Source: Paraburkholderia largidicola (GTDB lineage: Bacteria > Pseudomonadota > Gammaproteobacteria > Burkholderiales > Burkholderiaceae). Taken from it: 64,000 nucleotides of DNA. Shown here piece by piece: positions 38,024-46,893 of the stretch (positions are counted from its first letter, which is position 1; each line of letters begins with the position of its first letter). The notes below the pieces were generated by a model. The model saw only the letters and a list, made by a program, of their open reading frames with translations. It did no database searches and was not told where the DNA came from. Location: positions 1,488,001-1,552,000 of the forward strand of contig NZ_AP023174.1 of assembly GCF_013426895.1 (NCBI RefSeq), written 5' to 3'. Made by a program: the position numbers and the translations under genes.

Positions 38024-39214
38024 ATGTTTCCTTCTCATCCTTTTGCGCCGCTCGTCATTCGTGGGCGAACGCTGTTGCCTGTCGTGCAGGGCGGCATGGG
38101 CGTCGGCGTGTCCGCGCACCGGCTTGCGGGCAGCGTGGCGCGCGAAGGCGCACTCGGCACGATCGCTAGCATCGATTTGCGTCATCACCACCACGATCTG
38201 CTTGAACGCTGCCGCGCGACGCCTGACCGCGCGACGCTCGAAGACGCGAACCGCGTCGCTCTTACACGTGAGATCCATGCCGCACGAATTCTAAGCGAAG
38301 GGCGCGGCATGATTGCCGTCAACGTGATGAAGGCGGTCAACGCGCATGCGGACTATGTGCGGATTGCATGCGACCTGGGCGCGGACGCGATCGTCATGGG
38401 AGCAGGTCTGCCACTCGATCTACCGGACCTGACACAAGGACGCGATATTGCGTTGATCCCGATTCTGTCCGACAGCCGGGGCGTCGGCGTGGTGCTCAGG
38501 AAGTGGATGAAGAAAGGCCGCTTACCCGATGCGATCGTGATCGAGCATCCGGCCCATGCGGGTGGCCATCTCGGCGTGACGAATCTCGACGACATGCACG
38601 ATGCGCGTTTCGACTTCACACGGGTACTGCAGGAAATCGACGAAATCTTCACTTCGCTGCAGATCAGTCGAAGTGAAGTGCCGGTGATCGTTGCAGGCGG
38701 CATCAATAGTCATGAAGCAGTGCGCGCGTGTCTGGCAGCCGGTGCGAACGGTGTGCAGCTCGGCACGCCGTTCGCCGTTACGGAAGAGGGCGATGCACAT
38801 CCGAACTTCAAGCGCGTGCTGGCCGATGCGACGCCGGACGACATCGTGGAGTTCGTCAGCGTGACGGGCTTGCCGGCGCGCGCCGTGAAGACGCCATGGC
38901 TCGAACGCTATCTGCGCAACGAATCGCGCATCCGTACAAAAATTGGCGCACTCAAACGCGCATGCCCGACTGCACTTGAATGCCTGAGTGCATGCGGTTT
39001 GCGCGACGGCATCGAGAAGTTCGGTCACTTCTGCATCGATACGCGCCTTGCGGCTGCGCTGCGTGGCGACGTGAACAATGGCCTGTTCTTTCGTGGACGC
39101 GAAGCATTGCCGTTCGGCACGGCAATCCGCAGCGTCCGTGATCTTCTCGAACTGCTGCTGACGGGCGCGGCGCGACCGGCTGTCGCAGGGCGCCTTGCGT
39201 TTTCGCTGGGTTGA
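38024..39214 (+). CDS. Nitronate monooxygenase-family FMN protein
   Basis: A 396-residue TIM-barrel flavoprotein of the nitronate monooxygenase / 2-nitropropane dioxygenase family. Motifs: VVQGGMGVGVSAHRLAGSVA for FMN binding, AIVIEHPAHAGGHLG with the catalytic-type His region, VIVAGGINSHEAVRACLAAGANGVQLGTPFAVTEEG binding the FMN phosphate. The C-terminal part carries a Cys-rich segment (LKRACPTALECLSACGLRDG) not found in short family members. The ATG follows GGAGG. Members detoxify nitronates, but related proteins have other roles, and the substrate here is uncertain. Confidence 0.88.
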   Translation: MFPSHPFAPLVIRGRTLLPVVQGGMGVGVSAHRLAGSVAREGALGTIASIDLRHHHHDLLERCRATPDRATLEDANRVALTREIHAARILSEGRGMIAVNVMKAVNAHADYVRIACDLGADAIVMGAGLPLDLPDLTQGRDIALIPILSDSRGVGVVLRKWMKKGRLPDAIVIEHPAHAGGHLGVTNLDDMHDARFDFTRVLQEIDEIFTSLQISRSEVPVIVAGGINSHEAVRACLAAGANGVQLGTPFAVTEEGDAHPNFKRVLADATPDDIVEFVSVTGLPARAVKTPWLERYLRNESRIRTKIGALKRACPTALECLSACGLRDGIEKFGHFCIDTRLAAALRGDVNNGLFFRGREALPFGTAIRSVRDLLELLLTGAARPAVAGRLAFSLG

Positions 39215-39310
39215 CGGGGGTCAAAGAGCGCGTGTAGGGGAACTTCGACAATGTTCTCGCGCACGTTGCTTCGCACCTCGCGCAATCACACAAGAAAATC
39301 AGGGTAGCTT

Positions 39311-39955
39311 ATGAACAGAAAAATTCGATCGATCGGGGCCGCGCTGTGCACAGCCGGGCTGGCGTTGATGACGTCGCACGCATTCGCCGCGGATACGGAC
39401 ACCAGTTCAGGCATTCATGCTGGCGACGTGCTGGTGCGCCTGCGCGCCATCAGTATCATGCCGCAGGTTCGCACGAGCGACACGCTGTCCACGCTGAACG
39501 TCGACGTCAATAACGCGATCGTGCCTGAACTCGACTTCACCTACATGATTCGCGACAACATCGGCGTAGAACTGATACTCAGCACGTCGCGGCATCAACT
39601 GACGTCGAATCTCGGCGACCTGGGCGGCGTCAACGTGCTGCCGCCGACGCTGCTTCTGCAATATCATTTCAATCATCAGGGGCAGGTTCGGCCATATGTC
39701 GGCGCGGGCGTGAACTACACGTACTTCTACAACGACGGCTTGCATGCGGGCGACCAGCAGATTTCCGTCAAGCGCAGCAGTTTTGGTCCTGCGCTGCAGG
39801 TGGGCGTCGACGTGCAGTTGACGAAATCGGTGTTCGCGAACGTCGATGTGAAGAAGGTCTGGATGAAGACGGATGCATCGCTCAATGGCGCATCGCTCGG
39901 TACGCTGCATATCGATCCATTGATCGTCGGCGTAGGTGTGGGGATGAAGTTCTGA
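39311..39955 (+). CDS. ompW: OmpW-family outer-membrane protein
   Basis: A 214-residue outer-membrane beta-barrel of eight strands. The signal peptide ends at SHAFA-ADTDT. Family marks are GDVLVRLRAISIMPQV, NAIVPELDFTYMIRDNIGVELILST, PTLLLQYHF and RPYVGAGVNYTYFYND, and the last strand ends in F (GVGVGMKF), as needed for BAM-dependent insertion. OmpW forms a hydrophobic channel for small molecules. It is monocistronic, followed by a strong terminator. Confidence 0.93.
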   Translation: MNRKIRSIGAALCTAGLALMTSHAFAADTDTSSGIHAGDVLVRLRAISIMPQVRTSDTLSTLNVDVNNAIVPELDFTYMIRDNIGVELILSTSRHQLTSNLGDLGGVNVLPPTLLLQYHFNHQGQVRPYVGAGVNYTYFYNDGLHAGDQQISVKRSSFGPALQVGVDVQLTKSVFANVDVKKVWMKTDASLNGASLGTLHIDPLIVGVGVGMKF

Positions 39956-39983
39956 TCGCCTCCCGTCTCGACGGTCATGCAAT

Positions 39984-40018
39984 GAAAAACGCCGGCTCAT
40001 CGTGAGCCGGCGTTTTTG
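39984..40018 (+). terminator. Terminator of ompW (may also serve the DUF1289 gene)
   Basis: AAAAACGCCGGCTCA-TCG-TGAGCCGGCGTTTTT is symmetric, with A and T tracts on the two sides, and could stop both converging units. Confidence 0.92.
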
Positions 40019-40045
40019 CTTATCGGATCAGTGCATGTGATCACA

Positions 40046-40249
40046 TCACAGCTTGTCGAATTTGAATCGCATCGCCGTGCCTTCACGCTCGATGCGCGTC
40101 CAGACGGCGCGTTTTTCCTCATCGGTCAGAAACACCCAGTTCGACACTTCCGTCGCCGTACGGCCGCACCCTTTGCAAATTTCGTCGAAGAGCGTCGAGC
40201 AGACGCCGATGCAGGGGCTGTCGGGAAGGTCGTGCAGATTCGATGACAT
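40046..40249 (-). CDS. DUF1289 small Cys-rich protein
   Basis: A 67-residue protein with the family's four cysteines: SPCIGVCSTL and EICKGCGRTATEV, followed by a WVFLTDEEKRAVWTRIE helix. The arrangement suggests a small metal- or Fe-S-binding module; the role is unknown. The ATG at 40249 gives the usual short N-terminus; the frame could extend 33 codons upstream, but that part is not conserved-looking. It is convergent with ompW. Confidence 0.88.
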   Translation of the reverse strand: MSSNLHDLPDSPCIGVCSTLFDEICKGCGRTATEVSNWVFLTDEEKRAVWTRIEREGTAMRFKFDKL

Positions 40250-40423
40250 CGAGATACCTTGAACGGGAAATGCGTGCGGTCCGCTATGGTAAACCAAAAG
40301 CGCAGTCGGATTCCGGTGCCTATTTTTCGGGCAACCGACATCATGCATTGGACTTCATCGCGCGATGCTGTAGCCGATGTGCGCCGTCCAGTGCTGACGC
40401 TTGTTGTCGTCGAGCGTCGCGAT

Positions 40424-41719
40424 TCAACCGGTCGCTGTTTCCCAGATCAACGCGCCATTCAGTGCAATGATGGCCGACGCGCATATCCACGCGAGCACCA
40501 GCGGCACGCCGCGCACGCGCCAGCCATGCATCAGTTGGCGATCCGATCCAAAGCGGATCAAGGGCACGACGGCGAGCGGCAATTGCAGGCTCAGCACCAC
40601 CTGGCTCGCAACCAGCAACTGCGCCGAGCCGTGCGGGCCGAACAGGCCGACGGCGACGAGCGCGGGGCCGATCGCCAGCGCGCGCGTGAGCAGCGCGCGT
40701 TGCCAGCGCGGCAGGCGGATCTGCAGGAAGCCTTCCATCACGACCTGGCCCGCGAGCGTGCCCGTCACGGTCGCGCTCAGACCGCACGCGAGCAGCGCCG
40801 CCGCGAACAGGATGGCGGCCCAGTGCGAACCGACGATGGGCGCGATCAACCGGTGCGCGTCGGCAAGGTCGGTCACGGTGCGGTGCCCGCTCGCGTGGAA
40901 CACGGCCGCCGATACGACAAGCAATGCCGCATTGATCACGAAAGCCACTGAAAGCGCGCTGAAGGTGCCGAAGTTGACGCCGCGCAGTGCATCGGCGATG
41001 TCGGCGTCGCTGGTGGAGTGCGCATGCGTCTTGACGAGCGCCGAATGCAGATACAGGTTGTGCGGCATCACCGTCGCCCCGAGAATGCCTGCGGACAGCC
41101 ACACCATGCCCGCGGTGCGCAGCAATTCGGCGCTTGGCACTGCTCCCGTCAGCGCGGCTCGCCAGTCGGGGCGCGCAAGCACCAGCTCGATCACGAAGCA
41201 CAGGCCAACGAACAGGATGAGACCGACCACCGCCGTCTCCAGCGTGCGGTGCCCATACCGCTGCAACGCGAGCATCGCGAAGGTGCCGACGGCCGACATC
41301 AGCACGCCCGCCGTCAGCGATACGCCGAACAGCAGTTGCAGCGCGACCGCGCTGCCGACCACTTCGGCGACATCGCAGGCGATGATCGCAATCTCGCTCG
41401 CCACCCACAGGAACAACGTCGTGCGCCGGCCGGTGCGCTCCCGGCACAACTGCGCGAGATCGCGCCCCGTCACCACGCCGAGGCGCGACGACACCCATTG
41501 CAGCAGCATCGCCATCAGGCTCGACATGACGACGACGCTCAGCAGCGTGTAGCCGTAGCTCGCGCCGCCCGCGAGCGCCGTCGCCCAGTTCCCGGGGTCC
41601 ATATAGCCGACCGCGACGAGCGCGCCCGAGCCGACGAACGGCAGCCACGTGCCGGGCCGCGGCGGCCTCGAGCCGGGGCGGCGGCGGGACGGGTCCAACG
41701 CGAACGGGTTCGTATTCAT
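40424..41719 (-). CDS. Nramp-family divalent metal (Mn2+/Fe2+) transporter
   Basis: A 431-residue inner-membrane transporter, about 11 helices, proton-coupled Mn2+/Fe2+ uptake. The TM1 metal-binding motif is VGYMDPGNWATALAGGASYG (DPGN), and the TM6 motif is ILGATVMPHNLYLHSALVKT (MPHN, Met-Pro-His). The start is uncertain: ATG at 41719 is used, but a GTG at 41743 in frame is possible, and neither has a strong ribosome-binding site. Upstream is the dyad TGCATC-TC-GATGCA (41777-41790). No MntR or Fur site was recognised. Some Nramp proteins of this branch are not MntH orthologues, so no symbol is given. Confidence 0.9.
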   Translation of the reverse strand: MNTNPFALDPSRRRPGSRPPRPGTWLPFVGSGALVAVGYMDPGNWATALAGGASYGYTLLSVVVMSSLMAMLLQWVSSRLGVVTGRDLAQLCRERTGRRTTLFLWVASEIAIIACDVAEVVGSAVALQLLFGVSLTAGVLMSAVGTFAMLALQRYGHRTLETAVVGLILFVGLCFVIELVLARPDWRAALTGAVPSAELLRTAGMVWLSAGILGATVMPHNLYLHSALVKTHAHSTSDADIADALRGVNFGTFSALSVAFVINAALLVVSAAVFHASGHRTVTDLADAHRLIAPIVGSHWAAILFAAALLACGLSATVTGTLAGQVVMEGFLQIRLPRWQRALLTRALAIGPALVAVGLFGPHGSAQLLVASQVVLSLQLPLAVVPLIRFGSDRQLMHGWRVRGVPLVLAWICASAIIALNGALIWETATG

Positions 41720-41928
41720 CGCACTGTGACGGGGAAGACGCACTCAACGGGGCAATCGGCATGCCATGCAGTGCGGTGCATCTCGATGCATAACGCCACG
41801 ACCACTATCTGGGCTAATTTGACAGTCTATAGTGATGGTGAAAGACCGTATGGGGCGGGATGCAGTCCGCTTCAGCAGGGCTGCACGGCACAGGACGCCT
41901 CGATGCAGGAAGCAAGGTTTTTTTCGGG

Positions 41929-41956
41929 TAGACAGGGCGCGATAACCCGATAAAAT
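41929..41956 (+). promoter_or_regulatory. Probable promoter of the potFGHI operon
   Basis: TAGACA (41929-41934) and TAAAAT (41951-41956), 16 bp apart. The leader to the potF ATG would be about 300 nt, unusually long. Confidence 0.5.
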
Positions 41957-42262
41957 TGCGGCCAATTTTGCCGCTGCGTGCCGGCGTTGCTGACCCAGTG
42001 CATGTCAGCGGGACGGGCGCCGCTGTGTAGCCTCGACAGGCCGCCACGGAATCCGCACAGAATCCGCGCTGAAAGCGGACGTAAGGCGGAACCGGCCAAG
42101 GAATGCCGCGCGCTGTACCCTTTGCGCGACATCTGGCGGTTTTTTTTGAATCGGGCATCGATTGATGGTAGTTTTCGGGTTTTTCAAGGGTAGCCGCGGG
42201 CAGCGCGCAGCGGTTTGAAGCGGGGTAAGCGACCGGTCGCGCCGGTCAGAACGGAGAACGGA
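41957..42262 (+). other. Long 5' leader of the potF operon
   Basis: No convincing gene is seen. The leader holds the inverted repeat AAAATTG-CGGC-CAATTTT (41952-41969), a run of eight Ts (42140-42147) after a GC-rich stretch that can fold (CCGC/GCGG with an inner GCGC/GCGC), and a hairpin GACCGG-TCGCG-CCGGTC (42231-42247) just ahead of the ribosome-binding site. Confidence 0.4.
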
Positions 42263-43363
42263 ATGAAGAAACGGGTGGTGGGCCAACTGGCTGCGCTGGT
42301 ATTGTGCGCGACGCCTTTCATGTCGGCGGCGGCAAAAGATACACAACTGAATGTGTACAACTGGTCGGACTACATCGCCAAGGACACGATTCCGAACTTC
42401 ACCAAGCAGACTGGCGTTCAGGTCAAGTACGACAACTACGATAGCGACGACACGCTGCAGGCCAAGCTGCTGACGGGCAACTCGGGCTACGACATCGTCG
42501 TGCCGACCAGCAACTACGCGGGCAAGCAGATCGCAGCGGGCATCTTCGCGCCGCTCGACAAGTCGAAGATCCCGAACCTCAAGTATCTCGATCCGGCGCT
42601 GATGGCGCTCGTCGCGGGCGCGGACCCGGGCAACAAGTTCTCGGTGCCCTGGGCTTACGGCACGACGGGCCTCGGCTACAACGTGACGAAGGCGCAGCAG
42701 ATTCTCGGCAAGAGCGTCGCGCTCGACAGCTGGGACGTTCTGTTCAAGCCGGAAAACATCTCGAAGCTCAAGGCGTGCGGCGTCTCCGTGCTCGACGCGC
42801 CGGACCAGATGTTCGCGGCCGCGCTGCACTACATCGGCAAAGATCCGATGAGCACGAACCCGGCCGACTATCGCGAAGCGCTCGCGATGATGAAGAAGAT
42901 CCGTCCGTACATCACGCAGTTCAACTCGTCGGGCTACATCAACGACATGGTCGGCGGCGACATCTGCTTCGCCTACGGCTGGTCGGGCGACGTCGTGATT
43001 GCGAAGCATCGCGCGGCGGAAGCGAAGAAGGCGTACAAGATCGACTACTACATTCCGAAGGGCGGCGCGCCCGTGTGGTTCGACGTGATGGCGATTCCGA
43101 AGGACGCGAAGAACAAGGAAGCTGCGATGGAGTGGATCAACTACATCGAGACGCCGCAGGTCCACGCTGCCATCACGAACGCCGTGTACTACCCGAGCGC
43201 GAACACGGAAGCGCGCAAGTACGTCGACAAGGATGTCGCGAACGATCCCGCCGTCTATCCGCCGGCGGACGTCGTCAAGACGCTGTTCCTGCTGAAGCCG
43301 CTGCCGCCAGAGATCCAGCGTCTGCAGACGCGGCTGTGGACCGAGTTCAAGTCCGGCCGCTAA
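42263..43363 (+). CDS. potF: Polyamine (putrescine) ABC transporter substrate-binding protein
   Basis: A 366-residue periplasmic protein. Signal peptide MKKRVVGQLAALVLCATPFM ends at SAAA-KDTQL. It has the PotD/PotF marks LNVYNWSDYIAKDTIPNF, YDNYDSDDTLQAKLLTG and GYDIVVPTSNY, and CFAYGWSGDVVIA with the polyamine-binding Trp/Asp residues. YDSDD and the YNWSDYI aromatic pair match PotF better than PotD. CGGAGAACGG provides the ribosome-binding site. It is first of four genes with potG, potH and potI; a hairpin between potF and potG probably lowers downstream expression. Confidence 0.95.
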   Translation: MKKRVVGQLAALVLCATPFMSAAAKDTQLNVYNWSDYIAKDTIPNFTKQTGVQVKYDNYDSDDTLQAKLLTGNSGYDIVVPTSNYAGKQIAAGIFAPLDKSKIPNLKYLDPALMALVAGADPGNKFSVPWAYGTTGLGYNVTKAQQILGKSVALDSWDVLFKPENISKLKACGVSVLDAPDQMFAAALHYIGKDPMSTNPADYREALAMMKKIRPYITQFNSSGYINDMVGGDICFAYGWSGDVVIAKHRAAEAKKAYKIDYYIPKGGAPVWFDVMAIPKDAKNKEAAMEWINYIETPQVHAAITNAVYYPSANTEARKYVDKDVANDPAVYPPADVVKTLFLLKPLPPEIQRLQTRLWTEFKSGR

Positions 43364-43405
43364 GCGGACCTGAACGACACGGTTGAGCAGGAAAGCATCA
43401 TCATG

Positions 43406-43433
43406 AAGCCCTCGGTATCCAGCCGGGGGCTTT
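43406..43433 (+). terminator. Intercistronic hairpin between potF and potG
   Basis: AAGCCCTCGG / CCGGGGGCTT (one G-U pair) followed by TTTGTT. It is a weak terminator or 3'-stabilising hairpin, which would give more binding protein than transporter. Confidence 0.6.
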
Positions 43434-43442
43434 GTTCGTCAA

Positions 43443-44630
43443 ATGCAGGGAGAGAAGCAGCAGATCATGAGTGACCAGTCGAACGTGCTGGCAGGGGCCG
43501 GCGTGTCGTCCTCGGGCAATTCCGCCGCTGCGCAGGACGCAGCGGAAAACTTCGTGCAGATCGTCGACGTCGTGAAGAAATTCGGCGAGACGGTCGCGGT
43601 CAAGGGTGTCAACCTGTCGGTCAGGAAGGGCGAACTGTTCGCGCTGCTCGGCAGTTCCGGTTGTGGCAAGTCGACGCTTTTGCGCATGCTCGCGGGGCTG
43701 GAAACGGTCACGTCGGGCAAGATTCTGATCGACGGCGAAGACCTCGCGCAGATGCCGCCGTACCGGCGTCCCGTCAACATGATGTTCCAGTCGTATGCGC
43801 TCTTTCCGCACATGACGGTCGAATCGAATGTCGCGTTCGGCCTCAAGCAGGAAGGTGTGCCGAAGGCCGAGCTGAAGGAGCGTGTGCAGTCCGCGCTCGA
43901 ACTCGTGCAGATGGCGCGCTTCGCGAAGCGCAAGCCGCATCAGCTGTCGGGCGGCCAGCAGCAGCGCGTCGCGCTCGCGCGCTCGCTCGTCAAGCGTCCG
44001 AAGCTGTTGCTGCTCGACGAGCCGATGTCCGCACTCGACAAGCAGATCCGCCAGCGCACCCAGATCGAGCTCGTCAATATTCTCGACAAGGTCGGTGTCA
44101 CCTGCATCATGGTCACGCACGATCAGGAAGAAGCGATGACGATGGCAGGGCGCCTCGCCGTCATGAGCGAAGGCGAGATCGTGCAGCTCGGCACGCCGAA
44201 CGAAGTGTATGAGTATCCGAACAGCCGTTTCTCGGCGGAGTTCATCGGCTCGACGAATCTGTTCGACGGCAATGTGGTCGAGGACGAGCCGGATCACGTG
44301 TACATCGAAACGCCCGATCTGCCCGTGCGTCTCTATGTGAGCCATGGCATCACCGGGCCGCTCGGCATGCCCGTGACGATCTCGGTGCGCCCGGAGCGCA
44401 TCGCGCTCACGCGCAAGCCGCCCGAAGGCGCGTTCAACTGGGGCAAGGGCATCGTCACGAACATCGCGTACATGGGCGGCTACTCGCTGTATCACGTGAA
44501 GCTCGACGCGGGCAAGACAGTGATCGCGAACGTGTCGAGTCTCGCCTTGTCGGAAATCGAAACGCCGACGTGGGGCGATGAGGTGTACGTGCGCTGGAGC
44601 GCATCGGCGGGCGTGGTGCTGACGTCATGA
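43443..44630 (+). CDS. potG: Polyamine ABC transporter ATP-binding protein
   Basis: A 395-residue ATPase of the PotA/PotG class. Walker A LLGSSGCGKSTLLRMLAG, signature QLSGGQQQRVALARSL, Walker B LLLLDEPMSALD, and switch His in IMVTHDQEEAMTMAGR. The C-terminal TOBE domain starts at about residue 300 (VRPERIALTRKPP region). The start may be the next ATG at 43467, which would leave 387 residues; a GGGAGAG precedes it at a slightly long distance. The stop overlaps potH (ATGA). Confidence 0.95.
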   Translation: MQGEKQQIMSDQSNVLAGAGVSSSGNSAAAQDAAENFVQIVDVVKKFGETVAVKGVNLSVRKGELFALLGSSGCGKSTLLRMLAGLETVTSGKILIDGEDLAQMPPYRRPVNMMFQSYALFPHMTVESNVAFGLKQEGVPKAELKERVQSALELVQMARFAKRKPHQLSGGQQQRVALARSLVKRPKLLLLDEPMSALDKQIRQRTQIELVNILDKVGVTCIMVTHDQEEAMTMAGRLAVMSEGEIVQLGTPNEVYEYPNSRFSAEFIGSTNLFDGNVVEDEPDHVYIETPDLPVRLYVSHGITGPLGMPVTISVRPERIALTRKPPEGAFNWGKGIVTNIAYMGGYSLYHVKLDAGKTVIANVSSLALSEIETPTWGDEVYVRWSASAGVVLTS

Positions 44631-45556
44631 AAAGCGCGCTGCATTCGTTCATGCGGTGGCCCGTGCGCCGCTTCAACCTGACGGGGCGCACGGCCGTCGT
44701 CGCGGGGCCGTTCATCTGGCTGTTGCTGTTCTTCCTCGTACCATTCCTGCTGGTCGTGAAGATCAGTTTCGCGGACCTGCAGCTCGGCATTCCGCCGTAC
44801 ACGGAGTTGACGTCGTTCAAGGACGGCGTGGTTCACATTGCGCTCGACCTGTCGCACTACGCGTTCCTGTTGCAGGACAGCCTGTACTTCGCGACGTACG
44901 TGAACTCGGTGGTCGTCGCGGGGATTTCGACGCTGCTGTGTCTGCTGCTCGGTTATCCGATGGCGTATTACATCGCGCGCTCGAATCCGGCCACGCGCAA
45001 CATCCTGATGATGGCGGTGATGCTGCCGTTCTGGACGTCGTTCCTGATTCGCGTGTATGCGTGGATCGGCATCCTGAAGAACAACGGCCTGCTGAACAAC
45101 TTCCTGATGTCGATCGGGCTGATCCATTCGCCGATCGAGCTGTATCACACGAATACGGCCGTCTATATCGGCATGGTCTATTCGTACCTGCCGTTCCTCG
45201 TGATGCCGCTCTACGCGCATCTCGTGAAGATGGACCTGACGCTGCTCGAGGCCGCGTACGACCTCGGCGCGAAGCCCTGGCGGGCGTTCTGGCAGATCAC
45301 ACTGCCGCTGTCGAAGAACGGCATCATCGCGGGCTGTCTGCTGGTGTTCATTCCGGCCGTGGGCGAGTACGTGATTCCGGAACTGCTCGGCGGCGCGAAT
45401 ACGCTGATGATCGGCCGCGTGATGTGGAATGAGTTCTTCGACAATGCCGACTGGCCGATGGCCTCCGCCGTCACCTGCGCGATGGTGCTGCTGCTGCTCG
45501 TGCCGATGGCGCTGTTCCAGTATTCGCAGGCGAAGGCACTGGAGGAGAAGCGCTGA
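44627..45556 (+). CDS. potH: Polyamine ABC transporter permease PotH
   Basis: A 309-residue permease with six helices and the EAA loop EAAYDLGAKPWRAFWQITLP that docks on PotG. Segments such as FIWLLLFFLVPFLLVVKISF and MLPFWTSFLIRVYAWIGIL are typical of PotB/PotH. It overlaps potG by 4 bases and potI by 1, so the three are tightly coupled. Confidence 0.95.
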   Translation: MKSALHSFMRWPVRRFNLTGRTAVVAGPFIWLLLFFLVPFLLVVKISFADLQLGIPPYTELTSFKDGVVHIALDLSHYAFLLQDSLYFATYVNSVVVAGISTLLCLLLGYPMAYYIARSNPATRNILMMAVMLPFWTSFLIRVYAWIGILKNNGLLNNFLMSIGLIHSPIELYHTNTAVYIGMVYSYLPFLVMPLYAHLVKMDLTLLEAAYDLGAKPWRAFWQITLPLSKNGIIAGCLLVFIPAVGEYVIPELLGGANTLMIGRVMWNEFFDNADWPMASAVTCAMVLLLLVPMALFQYSQAKALEEKR

Positions 45557-46374
45557 TGAAGCCAAATCGTGTATTGCAGTTCATCGCGCTCGCGATCGGC
45601 TTCGCGTTCCTGTACGTGCCGATCATCAGCCTCGTCGTGTATTCGTTCAACGAGTCGCAACTCGTGACGGTGTGGACGCGGTTTTCGACGCGCTGGTACG
45701 CTGCGCTGCTGGAGGACGAGGAACTGATCAACGCCGCGTGGCTGTCGCTGCGTGTGGCGTTGCTGACGGCGTTCGCGTCGGTGATCATCGGCACGTGGGC
45801 GGGTTTCGTGCTCGCGCGCATGGGGCGGTTTCGCGGCTTCACGCTGTACACCGGGATGATCAATGCGCCGCTCGTGATCCCGGAAGTGATTCAGGGTATC
45901 TCGCTGCTGCTGCTGTTCATCGAAATGGGCAAGTGGCTCGGCTGGCCGGCGGGGCGCGGCATCTTCACGATCTGGATCGGCCACGTGATGCTGTGTATTT
46001 CCTACGTCGCGATTATTGTGCAGTCGCGTGTGCGTGACCTGCATCCGTCGCTCGAGGAAGCGGCACTGGACCTCGGTGCCACACCGTTGCGTGTATTTTT
46101 CTTCATCACGCTTCCGCTGATATCGCAGGCACTGGTGGCCGGCTGGCTGCTGTCGTTCACGCTGTCGATCGACGATCTGGTGCTGTCCGCGTTCCTGTCG
46201 GGGCCGGGCTCGACGACGCTGCCGCTGGTGGTGTTCTCGCGCGTGCGTCTGGGCTTGAACCCGGAGATGAACGCACTGGCGACGCTGTTCATTGCAGTCG
46301 TTACAGTCGGCGTGGTGGTGGCCAATCACTTCATGCAGCGCGCCGAGAAGCGGCGCCTGGCGATGGCTATCTAG
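45556..46374 (+). CDS. potI: Polyamine ABC transporter permease PotI
   Basis: A 272-residue permease, the PotC/PotI partner of PotH. It has six helices, VPIISLVVYSFNESQLVTVW at the start and the EAA loop EEAALDLGATPLRVFFFITLP, with SFTLSIDDLVLSAFLSGPGSTTLP beyond. It is the last gene of the operon; the stop of potH (TGATG) overlaps its ATG. No clear terminator is seen in the 90 bp before the converging chemoreceptor fragment. Confidence 0.95.
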   Translation: MKPNRVLQFIALAIGFAFLYVPIISLVVYSFNESQLVTVWTRFSTRWYAALLEDEELINAAWLSLRVALLTAFASVIIGTWAGFVLARMGRFRGFTLYTGMINAPLVIPEVIQGISLLLLFIEMGKWLGWPAGRGIFTIWIGHVMLCISYVAIIVQSRVRDLHPSLEEAALDLGATPLRVFFFITLPLISQALVAGWLLSFTLSIDDLVLSAFLSGPGSTTLPLVVFSRVRLGLNPEMNALATLFIAVVTVGVVVANHFMQRAEKRRLAMAI

Positions 46375-46467
46375 TTCATCCGCACCGTGTCATGTCCTTT
46401 GCCGGCGCCTGCATGGGCGCCGGCAAAGCGAGTCTTCATGAGCGGGCTCGATGCCCGATTCCCGTTC

Positions 46468-46893
46468 TCAGATCCGGTACCCGATCCGCAATCCGCCCCA
46501 ATGTCGGCCGTTGACGAAGATGGGCGCTGACGCGTCCTTCATCAGTGCATATTCGCCGCCGCCCATGTCGCGCCGATAGGTTTGCAGCAGGAAGCGTTTC
46601 GTACTCGTCCCGGCAGCGAGGCCGGTGCGGTCGTTGAACATCCGCCGGTTGCGGCAGTTCGCGGCATTCCAGACGGGATCGCCGCGCTGCGGCTGCGAGA
46701 ACTTGAGATTGTGCGTGGGCAGGTAGCCGCGCGTGTCGACGGCTGCGCAGAAGGCGACGCGCGGATCGAGCTCGAGTATGGGTTCCTGGATCAACGGCAG
46801 GACGCGATCGGTGAGATCGGTAAAGCGCGTCATGAACTGCTGCGGATTCGTGCCCGGGATGGGCACATAGCGATCGTCGAACAGGTCGTTCAT
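46468..46893 (-). pseudogene. C-terminal domain of a chemoreceptor, split off by an apparent frameshift
   Basis: A 141-residue frame ([20 protein letters not shown]..., ...FVNGRHWGGLRIGYRI). This sequence is the usual C-terminal sensory part of soluble methyl-accepting chemotaxis proteins, normally continuous with the signalling domain. Here the upstream frame ends at a TGA overlapping this ATG. Reading one base further restores the typical join ([13 protein letters not shown]). The most likely explanation is a one-base loss near 46903-46911, real or a sequencing error. Alternatively the two parts are made separately by coupled translation through the ATGA overlap. No Shine-Dalgarno stands before this ATG. 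Confidence 0.6.

Noticed and set aside
41814..42193. Open frames in the potF leader on both strands
   Set aside because: Cys/Arg/Pro-rich, no ribosome-binding site, overlapping each other; more likely non-coding leader.
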